A stretch of DNA of 64,000 nucleotides from positions 186,001 through 250,000 of the forward strand of contig JAGTJL010000008.1 in NCBI GenBank assembly GCA_020746875.1, read 5' to 3'. The notes under the pieces were generated by a model. It was given only the letters and a program-made list of their open reading frames with translations, made no database searches and was not told the DNA's origin. The translations under genes were made by a program, and so were the position numbers. This document shows positions 10,507 through 22,900 of this stretch, piece after piece. The first letter of the stretch is position 1. Each line of letters opens with the position of its first letter. This DNA is from Rhexocercosporidium sp. MPI-PUGE-AT-0058 (taxonomy: Eukaryota > Ascomycota > Leotiomycetes > Helotiales).

Positions 10507-11861
10507 GAGCGGTCAGAGGAGTTGCGATCTTTGGACGCATGTGCTGGATTTGCTTGATTTGCTTGGCAATGGAAAACGAACGCAGGGGGTAACGATTTCC
10601 GTGGCGAGGTTAATATTTGCTTTAATTCGCCTTGCAGATGGAAAAGGATAATCTTGAGAATCTCATGGATGTCAATGCCTCATACCCAAAAGAGAGAGAG
10701 AAAAATGCAGCTTCTCTCAAGGCTTCTAGCTCCACTTCCTTCCGTAAAGCCTTAAGGACTACTTTCTCACGCAAATCTGATTAAACTCTCTACATTCTAG
10801 GATCTCCATCCTCGTGTCATTGAAACATCTATCTCTATGAACTTCGCTAGAGGTGGATCATTCTTGTTGGAGAGTCGAACAACAACCATATGGGGCGTGT
10901 CGATGACGACGGCGTAGACGTAGAAGCGAAGTTGCTCTGGAGATCTCGCAGAAGACTGAGTCCTCGCCTTGATCATTTCTCCACATGCAGGCCCGAGGCG
11001 GGTTCATGCTTGAAATCATGTTGAATTACTTGCAGAGGTAACATGATCGTAGATTGCAGTTTATCGTAGTGTTGAAGTGTTGAAGTGTTGAAGTGCTAAA
11101 TTAGTGTACTTCTTAGCTTGTACCTGGATTTCATTCCTCTTATGAAATAGCAAATAGCTAGGCAGCCAACATCTTTTGCCGCTTTTATCAGGTATCTCTC
11201 GAGAGTCGCTCACTAGAAAGCAGAATTCGGGCGGTTTTTGAATCTCCTCAGAGAATCATGATTTCTCTAAAAGCCTAGTTTACACCAACAAAAATTACAT
11301 ATCTGCGTGACAGAATCCCTTCTAAAGCAAGGCCGAATTAGGACCATTTGAAATGATCTGAGCGATGAGATATCTGCAGCTCTGCCGAAATTCTTCATTT
11401 TCGGTTGTAAGTGCCCATACTAGATGGGCGTAGATTGTAACAGCAAAATGAGACGGTTTTTTTTGTTAAGATAGATCCCGTCGATCATGATGAAGCCCAG
11501 CAGCAGGATCACTGCAGCCAATTCCGCTGGTCTTTATCTGGAGTTTGGCCGCGGCGCAAGTTGCATCGTACGTTGAGAGTCTACAGTAGACTGTCACTTG
11601 AGACAAGGTTAAGAAATTAAATCAGCAAGATGTAAGTGGAAGCGCTGTCTGTTTTGCCTACCGGCTTTTTCTTCAATTAAGCCTTCTCAAGTTCAGACAT
11701 TCCTCTCCCTGCATTTCAGACCTTAGAAACCTCTGGCTAGCTAGCTCGCACAATGTAACGTGATAACCGGTTTCGTACACTCAGCCCACTCTTGAGTCTT
11801 GAGTGGTTTTATATGAATGCAACTTCAACAAAAACATTGCAAAGTATATCGTTAGACAAAA
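10507..11861. other. Intergenic, 1355 bp
   Basis: No gene seen. A short GTGTTGAA tandem (three to four units, about 11072-11095) is the only repeat noticed. The last 300 bp presumably hold the promoter of the esterase. Confidence 0.6.
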
Positions 11862-13533
11862 ATGGGTAACGTTCTCTCGCCATACACCGTGACCGAACAC
11901 GAGGTCAAGCTTCCTGGGGCTCGCGGCTCGATCAAAGGACTTGAATTTGATTCGAAAGTACGTCGATACGCTGGAATTCCATACGCTCTTCCACCTACAG
12001 GAGAGTTCCGATGGAAAAAGCCCCGTCCGATACCCAAAGAGTACCATTATGAAGAACCTCTTGGGGCTCCCTACGATGGAAGGAAATTCGGCCCGGTCTG
12101 TCCTCAAGCCAAGTTCGCGTCACTTGCTGAGCAGGGAAAATCAGAAGCGGCGTATAGTGAAGACTGTTTGCGAGTAAACATCTGGACACCTGTCGGGAAG
12201 CCCGGTGAGTATGAAAAGAAATACCCCGTGATGCTGTGGATACATGGCGGATGGTTCCAGATTGGAGACCCTTCACAGGAAGAGGGCATGGACCCTACGG
12301 AGTTGATTTCGACTGGTGGTCTCAATGCTGTGTTTGTAGCAGTCGGATACCGATTGAACATTTTCGGATTTCTTTCTGGGCAAGAATTGAAGAATGAGAG
12401 CGGAGACGGGTCGGTAGGGAATTATGGTCTCTGGGATGCACGGCTCGCCATGGAATGGGTTCATGAGAACATCTCAGCTTTTGGAGGAGATCCCAACAAT
12501 GTCACTCTGGGCGGAAGAAGTGCTGGTGCATATGCGGTACATGCGCAAGTGCTTCATGACTTCAGGAAACAACCCGCACCTGCGCCTGACAATACTCTTT
12601 TTCATCGATTCCTGATGTTCTCGAATGCAATCCCGGCTCAACCGCGACCACTTGCCGAAACCCAGCCCCAATTTGAAGAGCTGTGCGAGTACTTCAAGAT
12701 CCCAGAAACTCTCACAGGGGCGGAAAAGCTCTCTGAATTACGAAAGTTTGATGCCTGCGACTTGGTGTCGTCAATCGAACATCTCAAGAATCACACATTC
12801 CGCCCCATCACAGACGAGGACTTCATTCTCTCCGGCATGATCCAGTACCAGCGAAGTGGAGAGTTCGCAAAAGAGTTCAGAAAGCGTGGGCTCAAGCTCT
12901 TGATCGGAGAGATGCTCAACGAAGAGAGCTTGTATTCTGTTTATAATCCGCCAGAGCCTAACGAAGAATCGCTTCGGCTGCAGATTGCCAACTACTACGG
13001 GCCAACCACAGCGGATCGTGTACTTCCTTGGTACAGAGTTCCACGGAGTAACGACGAGAAGGAATGGAGATCATTGTATGGAAGCATAATCTCAGACGGA
13101 CAGGTGCGAGCACCTTCACGATTCCTGGCGAACTCCTTGATCGAGCATGGGGTGAAAATCAAAGATATCTGGAGGTATCAGATTGCGTACAGGATGTCAT
13201 TCATCGACGAGAACGCTGCACCCATGGAATGGGGGGTGACTCATGCGATGGATAGGCCTGTTTGGAAGTAAGTGTTAAGATGAATCCTACAAATTTAACT
13301 GACACTCGCTTAGCTTCTCCATCCTCCATGGCCCGACGCCAGCAGAGCGAGTGCTGATGGAAGATTGGATCAAGGATCTCGTTGCATTTGTGAACAATTA
13401 TGAGGATTACTCGTATGGAACCACGAAGATTGATGAATTAAAGGTCATGACTCCAGAGAGGACGATTGAGGTGCGGAAAGATACCAGGTGGGGAGAATTG
13501 TTAACGCTGGCTGATCACTTCTCCGGAAATTAA
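11862..13533 (+). CDS. Type-B carboxylesterase (alpha/beta hydrolase), 541 aa
   Basis: Hydrolyses carboxylic esters; substrate unknown. Exon 1 is 11862-13267, the 46-nt intron is 13268-13313 and exon 2 is 13314-13533. The family landmarks are in order: RRYAGIPYALPPTGEFRWKKP, SEDCLRVNIWTP, the oxyanion-hole WIHGG, VGYRLNIFGF, the nucleophile elbow GGRSAG with Ser220, an acidic residue in GEMLNEES (about Glu354) and a His in GVTHAMD (His461). The triad therefore appears intact. Unlike most secreted fungal members there is no signal peptide. Instead the protein begins MGNVLS, which fits the N-myristoylation consensus MGxxxS, so a cytosolic or membrane-tethered enzyme is likely. Length suits the family. 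A secondary-metabolism or detoxification role is possible but no cluster partner is seen. Confidence 0.9.
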
Positions 13534-14241
13534 ACATTTCTCTCAACAAAAAGTTACTAGTGGGCAGAATTTAAAGATCTTCCTTAGTAGATTAAGCTTA
13601 GTGAACGTGTCGCTTGTCAAAAGTGTTTTTAATCGCATCTGCTCGTAATATTTGAAACAGCCCACCTTTGCAATTCAATCCTAACTTCACATCGCGATAA
13701 CGACTGTGTTTCTTCCACAGCTCACTTCCTCAAACAATGAAATTTTGAGCAACGGCACCGACAAATTTTTCGACAACTCAAGTGTTGTTGTCGGCTTCTT
13801 TCCCTATTATCGTGAATGCCCAAATTCGGCCCAGGGTATCGAGGTACCCCGCATCCAGACCAAAGCCAAAGCATGGCACGATGAGTAGGTTGATCCAATA
13901 ATTCAGTAAAGTCTGCTTTTGGCTCTAGACCCTGAGCTATGCTCTAATGTATTCGTAGCCCTGTTGCCGGCTGGCTAATCCCATTCTAACTTATGAGGTC
14001 CGGATCAGAGTCACTCCGCCGACTTAGCTAATTTCTCGATTAGTAAACATTGCAACAAATGATCCATGATACTAACTATCGGGCTCCAATATATTGGTTT
14101 CTGCCACTCCGAGGTTTCTTGCCCCTCTCGGTGCTTATCTATTTAAATCATAAATATCCCACCTTCCATTCACCAGTTACTTCAGTCCTCAACCACCGGC
14201 CGGCGGCTCCCAAACCTCATAAGCGACGAAACAACAACAGA
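13534..14241. other. Intergenic, 708 bp
   Basis: No supported gene. A 60-codon frame at 13706-13888 has no recognisable features. A TATTTAAAT element near 14137, about 100 bp upstream of the next ATG, may be a TATA-like promoter. Confidence 0.5.
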
Positions 14242-14733
14242 ATGTTCTCTCCCCAGTCGTCTCAGCGCATCATGTGCGTCAGTGCAGGTCTCAGTGCGTT
14301 CGCTGTCTACAAGCATACTTCAATCGCCTTCAACGAACTCTTTCCTAGGCTGGATCGTGGACTGAGCCTTGAGGCTGAAGCGGTGTTTGCAGCAAAGAGC
14401 AACTTCTTGCAGGTCGGAGCTGCTTGGGTAATTATTGGTAAGCGTTTATTTCCCTATGATCATACCGAGGATTCAATCGGCCTTGGTTGACTGCTCATGT
14501 CTTTCTCTTGAACGTCACCATTGACAGTGGAATTGCAGCTGACAGATGGAACAGGAATTCTGCAGCTCAAGTGGGCTAAATATGGTCTGGTCAGTGGTTA
14601 CGACAGGGAAATCTTGGCTTTCTATACCGCTTACTTCTTTGTATTTGGTTTGGGGTCTTACATGAAGGGGGTCTATATACCTCTAGTTCCTCTGTGGGGT
14701 ATTCCTGCATTGACTGCTTTGAGTCAGTTATGA
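14242..14733 (+). CDS. Small integral membrane protein, 133 aa
   Basis: Not recognised. Exon 1 14242-14437 and exon 2 14528-14733 flank a 90-nt GT-AG intron and join in frame. The protein has hydrophobic segments around residues 10-30 (MCVSAGLSAFAVYKH), 52-68 (FLQVGAAWVII), and two near the C-terminus (ILAFYTAYFFVFGLGSYM; IPLVPLWGIPALTALS), so three or four membrane passes are likely. No targeting signal is clear. It converges with the HeLo-pseudokinase gene, leaving only 73 bp between stop codons. Function unknown. Confidence 0.65.
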
Positions 14734-14806
14734 GCTGGTCTCAGGTAGATGATAATGGCACCCCGAAGATTGTGATCAATCTCTATTGCATCTTCTGCAA
14801 AGGATT

Positions 14807-16551
14807 CTACAGATTATCTTTCAACGCCCCCAAGATGTCAACAACACTCTCTCTAAAAGAGGCGCTTAGCCTCGACCCCAGCCGATCATCAAACTCCACA
14901 CCAAAGTCACCCTGTAAACATTTCACCACCACAGCCTGGTATTTTTCACCGGTGTAGAAACCCAACCTCCTCCTCGTATGTTTCAATAGTCTCGATTGTG
15001 TTGCTTCGGCAGTTTCGAGGATCGTGCTGTTCGCAGCCGGTTTCAACAACGCCCCCGCATCAAGTTGCGAGAGGGATTCCCAGACGCCGATTTCGAGGAG
15101 GATTGTGCCGAGAGCTTTGTTAATTTCAGCATCCATGATCTGGATTGAATTGAGAATACGTCAGTAATGTACTTACCGTAGATGTCATGGATCTTGGAAA
15201 AAGTCTCGCTCGGCTGTCCCCATCGCTGCGGATGACGGTAAACATTTCTCTTGATATCGTAGTCCGGCCGGCCACTTGAGAAATCCGAATCTAGCCTCGA
15301 ATACTCGAAGCCAAGTACTCGTGGGTACTCCAAGATAGCTACTTCTGGCGCTTCGAAACTTGAGCTTGTAGTTGTCTCTGTTCCGGGGAGGAAAATTATG
15401 TTTTCGCTTCGAAGGCTCTTGTGTACCCATCCAACCGAATGGAGATGTGCGAGTGACTCTGCTAGGGTATGTGCCAGCCTCATTCGTGTTCCTAAACCAG
15501 GCTTGAATTTCCTCGACATGAGTTTTGCGTCTAAAGAACTTGGGGGTATCGCAGATGATGATGACGGAAACTCGAAAGCAAACCCGATTCTCCTTCCAGG
15601 TACATCATCGAAGAAGTTAAGACACCTTAATACCCTAAACCTGCCATCTTTCGTCTCATGCAGCAGAGCGGCAAGCTGTAGCATCCTCCTCGAGACAATC
15701 TCGTTCATACTCCCAGTTTGATCCTGCTCATAACTTTTGTACTCTACAAGGACCCTGCCTTTCCCCTCTAGTTCTCCAACATCCAGATCCTGGAACGTTA
15801 AGCTTCTCTTAAACTGAAGACTCGATACTTTCAAAGCCTTGGCCTTCTCGGTAGACATTTGGCCAGATCCAGGAGCAAGTAATTTCCTCATCCCAATACC
15901 TTCCAACATACCGATTTGTGCTGCATCTTTGTCCTCCTCCAACTTTTCCATCTGGGATACTGTCGAGAAGAATGGTAGAGGCCACCAAGCCAGCTCTAAC
16001 AGTGATTTGACTCTTTCAGTCCACGCCTCGAATTCAATCACGAGTTTCTCAGCACTCTTCTTATCGTTCATCACCCACAGCGCTTTCTTCGTCCACGACG
16101 TGCTCTTCGAGAACTTGGCATCACTCGTTTTCCCAACACTCACAATGCCCACCCTCCTCTCCTCAATACTCAGCCCCTCAAGTTCCTTCGTTAAAGCCTC
16201 CCCTACCAGTCCCTCCAATCCCACTCCATCCTTACCTCCCAACTCATACCGTCTCTGCACCACCAAATACGCCTGCAACACCTCGTAAAGCGCTCTCAGC
16301 AACCCCAGAAGACCCGCCCCAACATCCGGCGGCAACTGCTCGAACAGCATGCCCTTCACGAGCGGGAATTTCCCCGGTTCGAATAGGACGCGCTCGAAAG
16401 AGTTGAGGCGTGTTAGCTGGACAGAGAAGCGCAGGTGAAATTTTGAGGCGTCGGTACCGAAGTCCTTGGTCGAGGTCCAGATGTTAGCGATTGTGGTTGC
16501 GGTGGGTTTTATTATGGCGATTACGGCCAGGGCGAGGCCGGCTGCTTCCAT
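14807..16551 (-). CDS. HeLo-domain protein with C-terminal pseudokinase, 560 aa
   Basis: Exon 1 16551-15177 and exon 2 15114-14807 are joined across a 62-nt intron with an AAG acceptor; this rebuilds HDIYALGTILLEIGVWE, a normal kinase-subdomain IX helix. Residues about 1-215 match the fungal HeLo fold (MEAAGLALAVIAIIKP start, KALWVMNDKKSAEKLVIEFEAWTERVKSLLEL), the helical domain known from HET-S as a membrane-acting cell-death effector. Residues about 265-555 are kinase-like, but the HRD region reads HKSLRSEN (catalytic Asp lost) and no DFG is visible (GFEYSR in its place), so activity is unlikely. HeLo plus kinase-like proteins are common in filamentous fungi. The 375-bp spacing to the kinase-ankyrin-TPR gene on the same strand suggests, but does not prove, a functional pair. 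Confidence 0.85.
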
Positions 16552-16926
16552 GGTTGAGGTTTAGGAGGGTTGGAGGGTGGTTGTGGAGGATGAAGAAGAG
16601 GGGAAGAAGAGACGAGGCTAAGATGCATGAAGCTGGAGAATGATGGTCATGCATCGCTTCTGAGAGTCACGTGGGAATAGGAGCCTGCGAGAGGCAGCTG
16701 GGTTTGTTTACGTTTATAGCCTTTGGGGAACATACTAGGATGGGCTCCGGAAATCCGGTTACAGTAGTGTATTTGACCTCAAGACAAAGGGTACATCGCC
16801 ATTGAACCATCAACTTGCGTCACAGGCGAAATATTTTCAAGTGTTTAGGTATTAGTTGTGATTTCCCAAGGGGTCCTTCAACGAAATCTATCAAACCATG
16901 AGCAGCTCCGGCGAATAGATCATGCT
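16552..16926. other. Intergenic, 375 bp, between the HeLo gene and the kinase-ANK-TPR gene
   Basis: No gene seen. Both neighbours are on the minus strand, so this holds the terminator of the large gene and the promoter of the HeLo gene. Confidence 0.6.
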
Positions 16927-19900
16927 TCAAAGCCTGAATGGCAATGAATCAGGTAGTTCGACAGTCCATTTTGTCTCCTTCAGCTTCTCCAACGTCGAGA
17001 AAATCTGCCGATCACCACTCCAGTTAAGTCTCCTCCTCTCCCTCTCCGCCTCAATCTATGAGTCATCAGCTCATATGCCCCCATCACAATCTCACCCCTT
17101 TCCCACAAAGAAACATTTGACACTAACCTGCTTATCCATCTCTTTCACAACCCTTTTCTCCTCCAACTGATCACATATCTTGCTCATATCAATTAGTGCC
17201 GAAAGAATACCTCTGCCATTATTCTGTGGTGCGAGGCATCTCATCGCTTCGAGGAGTATGACCGCGTGTTTCTTTGCTTTAGCCCAGCATTCGGCACGGA
17301 AATACATGTCTTCGAGAAGTTTGTGTGTTTTGAGGACGTCTGGGTCGAGGATTATGGTGCTGATGATAGTTAGTTGGGATATCCACAAGGGGGAAAGAGT
17401 CGGTTTTACGAGATCTCTTTCTGCGCTGCTAGTAGTCGTAAGTAGAGAGATTCGGCCTTGTCGTAATTCTTCCTCTTCACATAGGTCCTCGCTAGAGACT
17501 CCTATTCCAAAATTAGTAGCAATTTGATTAGTGAGGGATTAGGCAAACCATAGCGTCGAGGGTTGCCTGATCTTCCTCGCCACCCAGCCTGATTCTCGTC
17601 TCAAGAACTTCGGATTCTAAAACCTCTGCCCCATCAAGTCTATTACAATTGTAATACACACATGCCAGCTGAGACTTCATAGAGATGTAGTTCTCGCCAT
17701 CATCGCCCACCGTATTCCGGTAGACCTTCAAAGCTTCTTCAATTAGCGGCACCGCCTTCTCGTGTTCCTCAACATCTACATAAATCTCAGCTAGATCCCG
17801 CATTGTCTGTAAAGTCTTCTCATCTTCGTTGCCTAGATTCGCACGATGATGAGCGAGAAGAATGATATTGAGTTCGATGACTTCGTCGGTTTTCCCGAGA
17901 TTGTCGTATGCAGCAGACAGGATCTCCATTGCATCGATGGTGGCAGCGTGATCAGCGCCAAGCGTCCGCTTGAAGATCTCCACTATTTCCTGCTGGAGGG
18001 TCTCCATTTCGCTCCACATGCCCTGTTTGTGATACGCGGCAGCTAGACCTTGCCTTGCAGTGATCGTCCTCGGATCCTCAGGCCCGTATCTCTCGAGTCT
18101 GCGGGTAAACAACTCCTCAACAAGCGGTTGAACGTCTTCCCATTGGTTCATTTCAGCATATATGATGCTGAGTTTGTCGAGACTGGTTAATGTGTCGTCG
18201 TGAGAGCCTCCGAGGGCTTTGCGACGGCCGTCGAGAGCTTGCTGGTAGAATTCCTTGGCTTCAACGATGTTGTCTAAGGAGTGGTATGTCGATCCGAGGT
18301 CAGATGCTGCTTGGAGGGTATCTTTGTGCTGTTCGCCGTAGAGTGCTTGGTATCCATTTAGGATCTCCGTATGTAGTGTGAGGGCTTTCTCGAACTGGCC
18401 TAGGAAGCAGTAGTCGTACGCTAGTGATTGCATCGCAACAAGAGTATCGGGTTGATCAGATCCTCTAATCTTGCGCTCGATTTCTAGAGCTTGTTCATGG
18501 AAAGCAGCGGCTTCTTGCCAGCATTCTTTGTTGATGCTTGCAGTTGCTAGAAAGGAGAGACAGTTGCTTACTTCTAGGCTCTCTGCGCCGTAAATTTCGG
18601 TGTAAATGGATTGAGCGCGACTGAGCACCGCCTCACCATCTTTATTCCGACCATCACGTAAATATAAAGCCCCCAGGCTCACCAAAGCTTTGGCTGTCTT
18701 GTCATGAACTCTTCCATTGATCGCTTCCAGTGCTACAAGTGATTTCTCCTGCAGTCCTATAGCTTCGTCGCGTCGGTCAAGAAGGGCGATGAGCACAGCT
18801 AGCTGAGTCTCAGCTGCGAGCGTCTTGGGATCCGTATCTCCTAGAGTTGATTTACACCCCTCAACAACTTCCCTTGCAACTTCCATACCTTTCTCGTACA
18901 GCTTCCTCCGGTATAAGACACTGACCAAAGCATTTCTTTCTTCGAGAGCTCGAGCATCTGTCGCACCAAACATATCTTGCATCGTATCGACAACCTGCTG
19001 TCGAAGAATGTTCTCCTCCAACAGTCTATCTTGAAGAAAATATATTCCCGCAAGGTCTGACATCTTTTTTTGCGTCTCCAGATGTCGAAATCCATATTTT
19101 GCTTTGTAGATTTCCACCACTTGAAGCTGGAGATCAGCAGCCTCCGCAATGTTTCCTGCAGCTTTTTGCATCTGAGTCAAGGCTTCTAGAGCTTTGATAG
19201 TGTAGTACGACTGATTCTCTCTGGTCTTCCTGGCATGCTTCAGAACAGTCTCATATACCAGCAGGGCATCATTCCAGCTGGAGTGCCTTTCGCATGTCTT
19301 GCCAAGGGAGAGTAAGGATGTGAAATATTCAGGGTACCTGTCCTTCTCGATAAATTCCAATGTCTCGACCAAGGACTTCACCTCAGTCAGGGCTTCTTCC
19401 CATTGCCCCAACCCGTAATGCATTTGCGCCACGGTGACCCTGATCATCAAAACGTCGCGGTTATGGAAACCAGTTTCTTCCCTGCGTCCCATCTTCCCAT
19501 ACAGCTCCTTCTGGAACAGAAGATCTTCCGTGTATCGCTCCATAGAGAACTCTCGCTGAGCTGAGTCGACATAAGACAGATTCAAACTCGCGATATCTGT
19601 GTTATGGTTGTCTTCCCCGAAAATCTTCATCGCCAGTTGCAGATATTCTTCCGCGAATTTTCTCGCTTCTTGTGGCTTCTCGGCATTCAAGAGAAGTCGG
19701 ACATGACTACTTCGCGATTCCCAAAGGTCCGGGTCGTCATCTTTCAGTACCACCTTTCGTCTCTCAAAAATTTCTAGTTCCAGCTCCTCGGAAGCTGTAT
19801 ACCCATCATTAGTGAGCTGGTATGCATTTGAGAGATGATTCATCTCGCGGAGTGTTTGCGGATCGTCCACTCCCAATTCCGCCCTGCATATTTCAACGCG

Positions 19901-22900
19901 GTTAGAGTACCTGGCGATAAGATGTTCAGGAGCATCGTCTTCATTAAAGACCTCGTTGCGCCTCGCCCAGACACACTCCGTACCGTCTAAATCCGAAGCC
20001 GTCCCTGCGGCTGTTGCCATTTTGAGTTGGAGATAGTCGTGTATCCTTTTGATATTCGCAAGGAATTTGACGGAAAGAAGATCATGTGCCACGTTCTTCG
20101 GGTCGATCGCATTGAGATCTATATGCTCAATTGGCGTTTTGTTGTCTGCATCTGCAGCCCAAACATTTGCGCCACTGTCGACCAGCTCGACCACGCGCTG
20201 ATAATTCCCGAGCAAGCAAGCGACGTGCAAGGGAGTTTGTCGATGACCAGGCTCTACTTTATCAAGCAGGAGCAGCATTGTCCTCTCCGCCCGGAGCTGA
20301 TGTCGATAGGGGTCGAATTCTCTGCCTTGGTCATTCCAGTTGGGCTCTGGCAGTCTCCCAGATATGCGCACAAAAGTGATCGGGTTGTCTGGTCTGGTCA
20401 TGTCAATTTCTACGCCTTCTTGCACAAGCGCGTTGATTGCTTCGAAGTCATGACCTAGGCAAGCCATATGCAACGGTGTGACACCTTTCTCTGTCTTCGA
20501 TGGTGTGTTGATCAGAGCCCGGACTCGCTCGTGACGGAGGAGATGGAACACTATGTGAGCTCCATTGATCTTGGATGCGAGTCGAGCTGCAGTCATTAGG
20601 ATAGTGGTCTCCTCGACCGAGTTGAGAGTAGCACCCCTTTCGATCAAAAGATCAATTACATCGCCGTCTCCAATCGGCGACATGATTGCTGCTTCAAGAG
20701 CGGTGATTCCTTCGCAAATTATATCAATGTTGGCGCCGTGGTCAAGAAGTGTGCGTATCACTTCGTAGTTGCCATGAACCAGAACGGAAGAGTGGAGGGC
20801 TCCCATTGCACCCCCAGATGACACGTCTAGGGTATTGACGTCAACCCCGAAGTCTATCACGGCTTTTAGAAGATTCTTGTCGCCGTATGCACATATCTCG
20901 TTAAGGAGCATTGGCGTGGATTCGATGCATCCAGCGTTGAGTAGCAGCTTCAGAATATTGCCGCTATGGCGGTCATCACGCTCTGCCAATCTTTGCACGG
21001 TCATGCGTCCTGGCACATTGAGCTTGGCTCCACGACTGATCAGAACCTCTAGTTGGTCCAGACCAGTATCACAGGGGCAGTAACAAATTGCTTGTGCAAG
21101 AGCCGTGAGATTGTGTTTGTCATTGGCGTTGATGTCGAAATGCTTGGATTGCAATACCATGGCGGTTGTAGACTTGCACATCTCTCGATACGAGCTATCG
21201 TGGTGTAGCACTATCAACAGAGAATTTGCCAGACCCTGGTGAAGTAAAGGACTAGACGCACTACTTGAAACGTTACGTTCAAGCAAAAGTGTAGTGATTT
21301 CCGGAAATGCAAGCGATACCGCAAGATCTAGTGGCGTGAGAAATTTCTTCGAGGCTGTTGCGACTTTGGCGTTCAGGAACACTTCAACCAGTCTGAAGTA
21401 CCTGGCTTGTACTGCAAAACAGATGGGGGTCATCCCAAAGCGAATCGAATGCTCTCGTATCTCGACCACTTCGGTTGGGAAAGCATTGATGTTGCCTCCG
21501 TTAGCCACGAGAATTTTGAGCATTGGCTCGAGTTCCTCCTCGTCAAACATAATCATCCAGCTGAGTGGAGTTGGTCCCGTGTCGGCTTGATCCCGCTCGG
21601 CTGTTGCACCGCTTGAAATGAGAAGCTTCACGACATCAGCATTCCCTCCTCGACATGCTGCTATTATTGGTGTGCCACAGCCTTTCCAGTAGCAATTGAC
21701 ATCAGCACCAGAGTCGACAAGAAGCTTTACAGCCGACAGATGCCCTAGTCGAGCGACGAAGTGGAGAAGAGATCCCATATGCGGGACATCCGCAAGAGCT
21801 GACTTTCCCACCAGGGATGTAACATCAATACCGGATCTGGAAATGATTTGAGAAAGCTTCTCGACGTCCTGGAAAGACAGATTGTCTGCAATCAAGTCGT
21901 CATTTGAATACAAATCAAAATGTGCCGCCAAGATAGAATTCTGAAGAAGTTTCTCATGTCGTCTGATGCGCGCCGAGAAGTATTGCTCGACTGGTAAATG
22001 TTGCAGGTCATGTTCTGCTTGCAGAATTGGATGATCTAAAGGGAAGTCCGATGGGAGCTGTCGCAAACTGGCAGAATGCATTTTGTGACAGATGCGCATA
22101 GCCATTGGGATTTTCATGGACGCAGCTGTGCGGAGATAAAGGAGCATTGTTTCTCTGTCTGGACCAACACCAAACCCGTAGAAGTAACACATACCTAACT
22201 CGAAGAGAGCTCTTCCCAGAATCGTTGGATCCGTGTTGGCAGAAACAATGGCTTGTAAGCGAGCGAATACTCGTTCTTGTATCGGAAATGGGACAGTGCT
22301 TCCTTGAGACTGGAACTTTAGACTTGCTATCTTCTAGGCGCGATGAACTCACATCAGATCTGTACAATGACCACCTCTCTAGAGTTGAGAGTTGTGAAGT
22401 TCCGTAGGAGGATATCTTCGATTTATTACTAGGAGCGAAAAGGTCAGCCCTGTGCTGATGCTGTGGTGCAGTTACTACCTTTCTGATGCTATGAATACAC
22501 GCTCCAGATTGAAAATCTTGAGTATATCTTGAATCGAAGCTCGAGCCGCTGGATCATCTCGTAAAGTTACTTCCAAAATGCTCTGCAGAAGCTTGATTTT
22601 GGCTCCGTCAGTGGGGAGAAGTGATCGGACGGCTAGTAACGCCATCCGGAAAAGATCATCTTTTGGCAGACTATTTAGCCATGTGATGGGATCGTTTCGA
22701 TTCTCCATTCCCACATATCGACGACCATCTTGTACCACTTCCCATACCATGAGGCCGAAGGAGAAGATGTCGCATTTGAAGTGATCTTCTCTCAATTTGG
22801 AGGCTGGCCTCCCTTCGCGAACTTCTGGGGCGTTGTACTTTGCTGTTCCGATATACCTTGACTCGTCATCTAGGATTGAATGCCCAAAGTCTGAGAGCTT

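Noticed and set aside
13706..13888. 60-codon plus-strand frame after the esterase
   Set aside because: No conserved features; more likely 3' flank.
22008..22367. 119-codon minus-strand frame between the kinase and repeat frames, as a separate gene
   Set aside because: It overlaps the rebuilt exon 3 of the kinase-ANK-TPR gene in another frame; splicing explains the region better.
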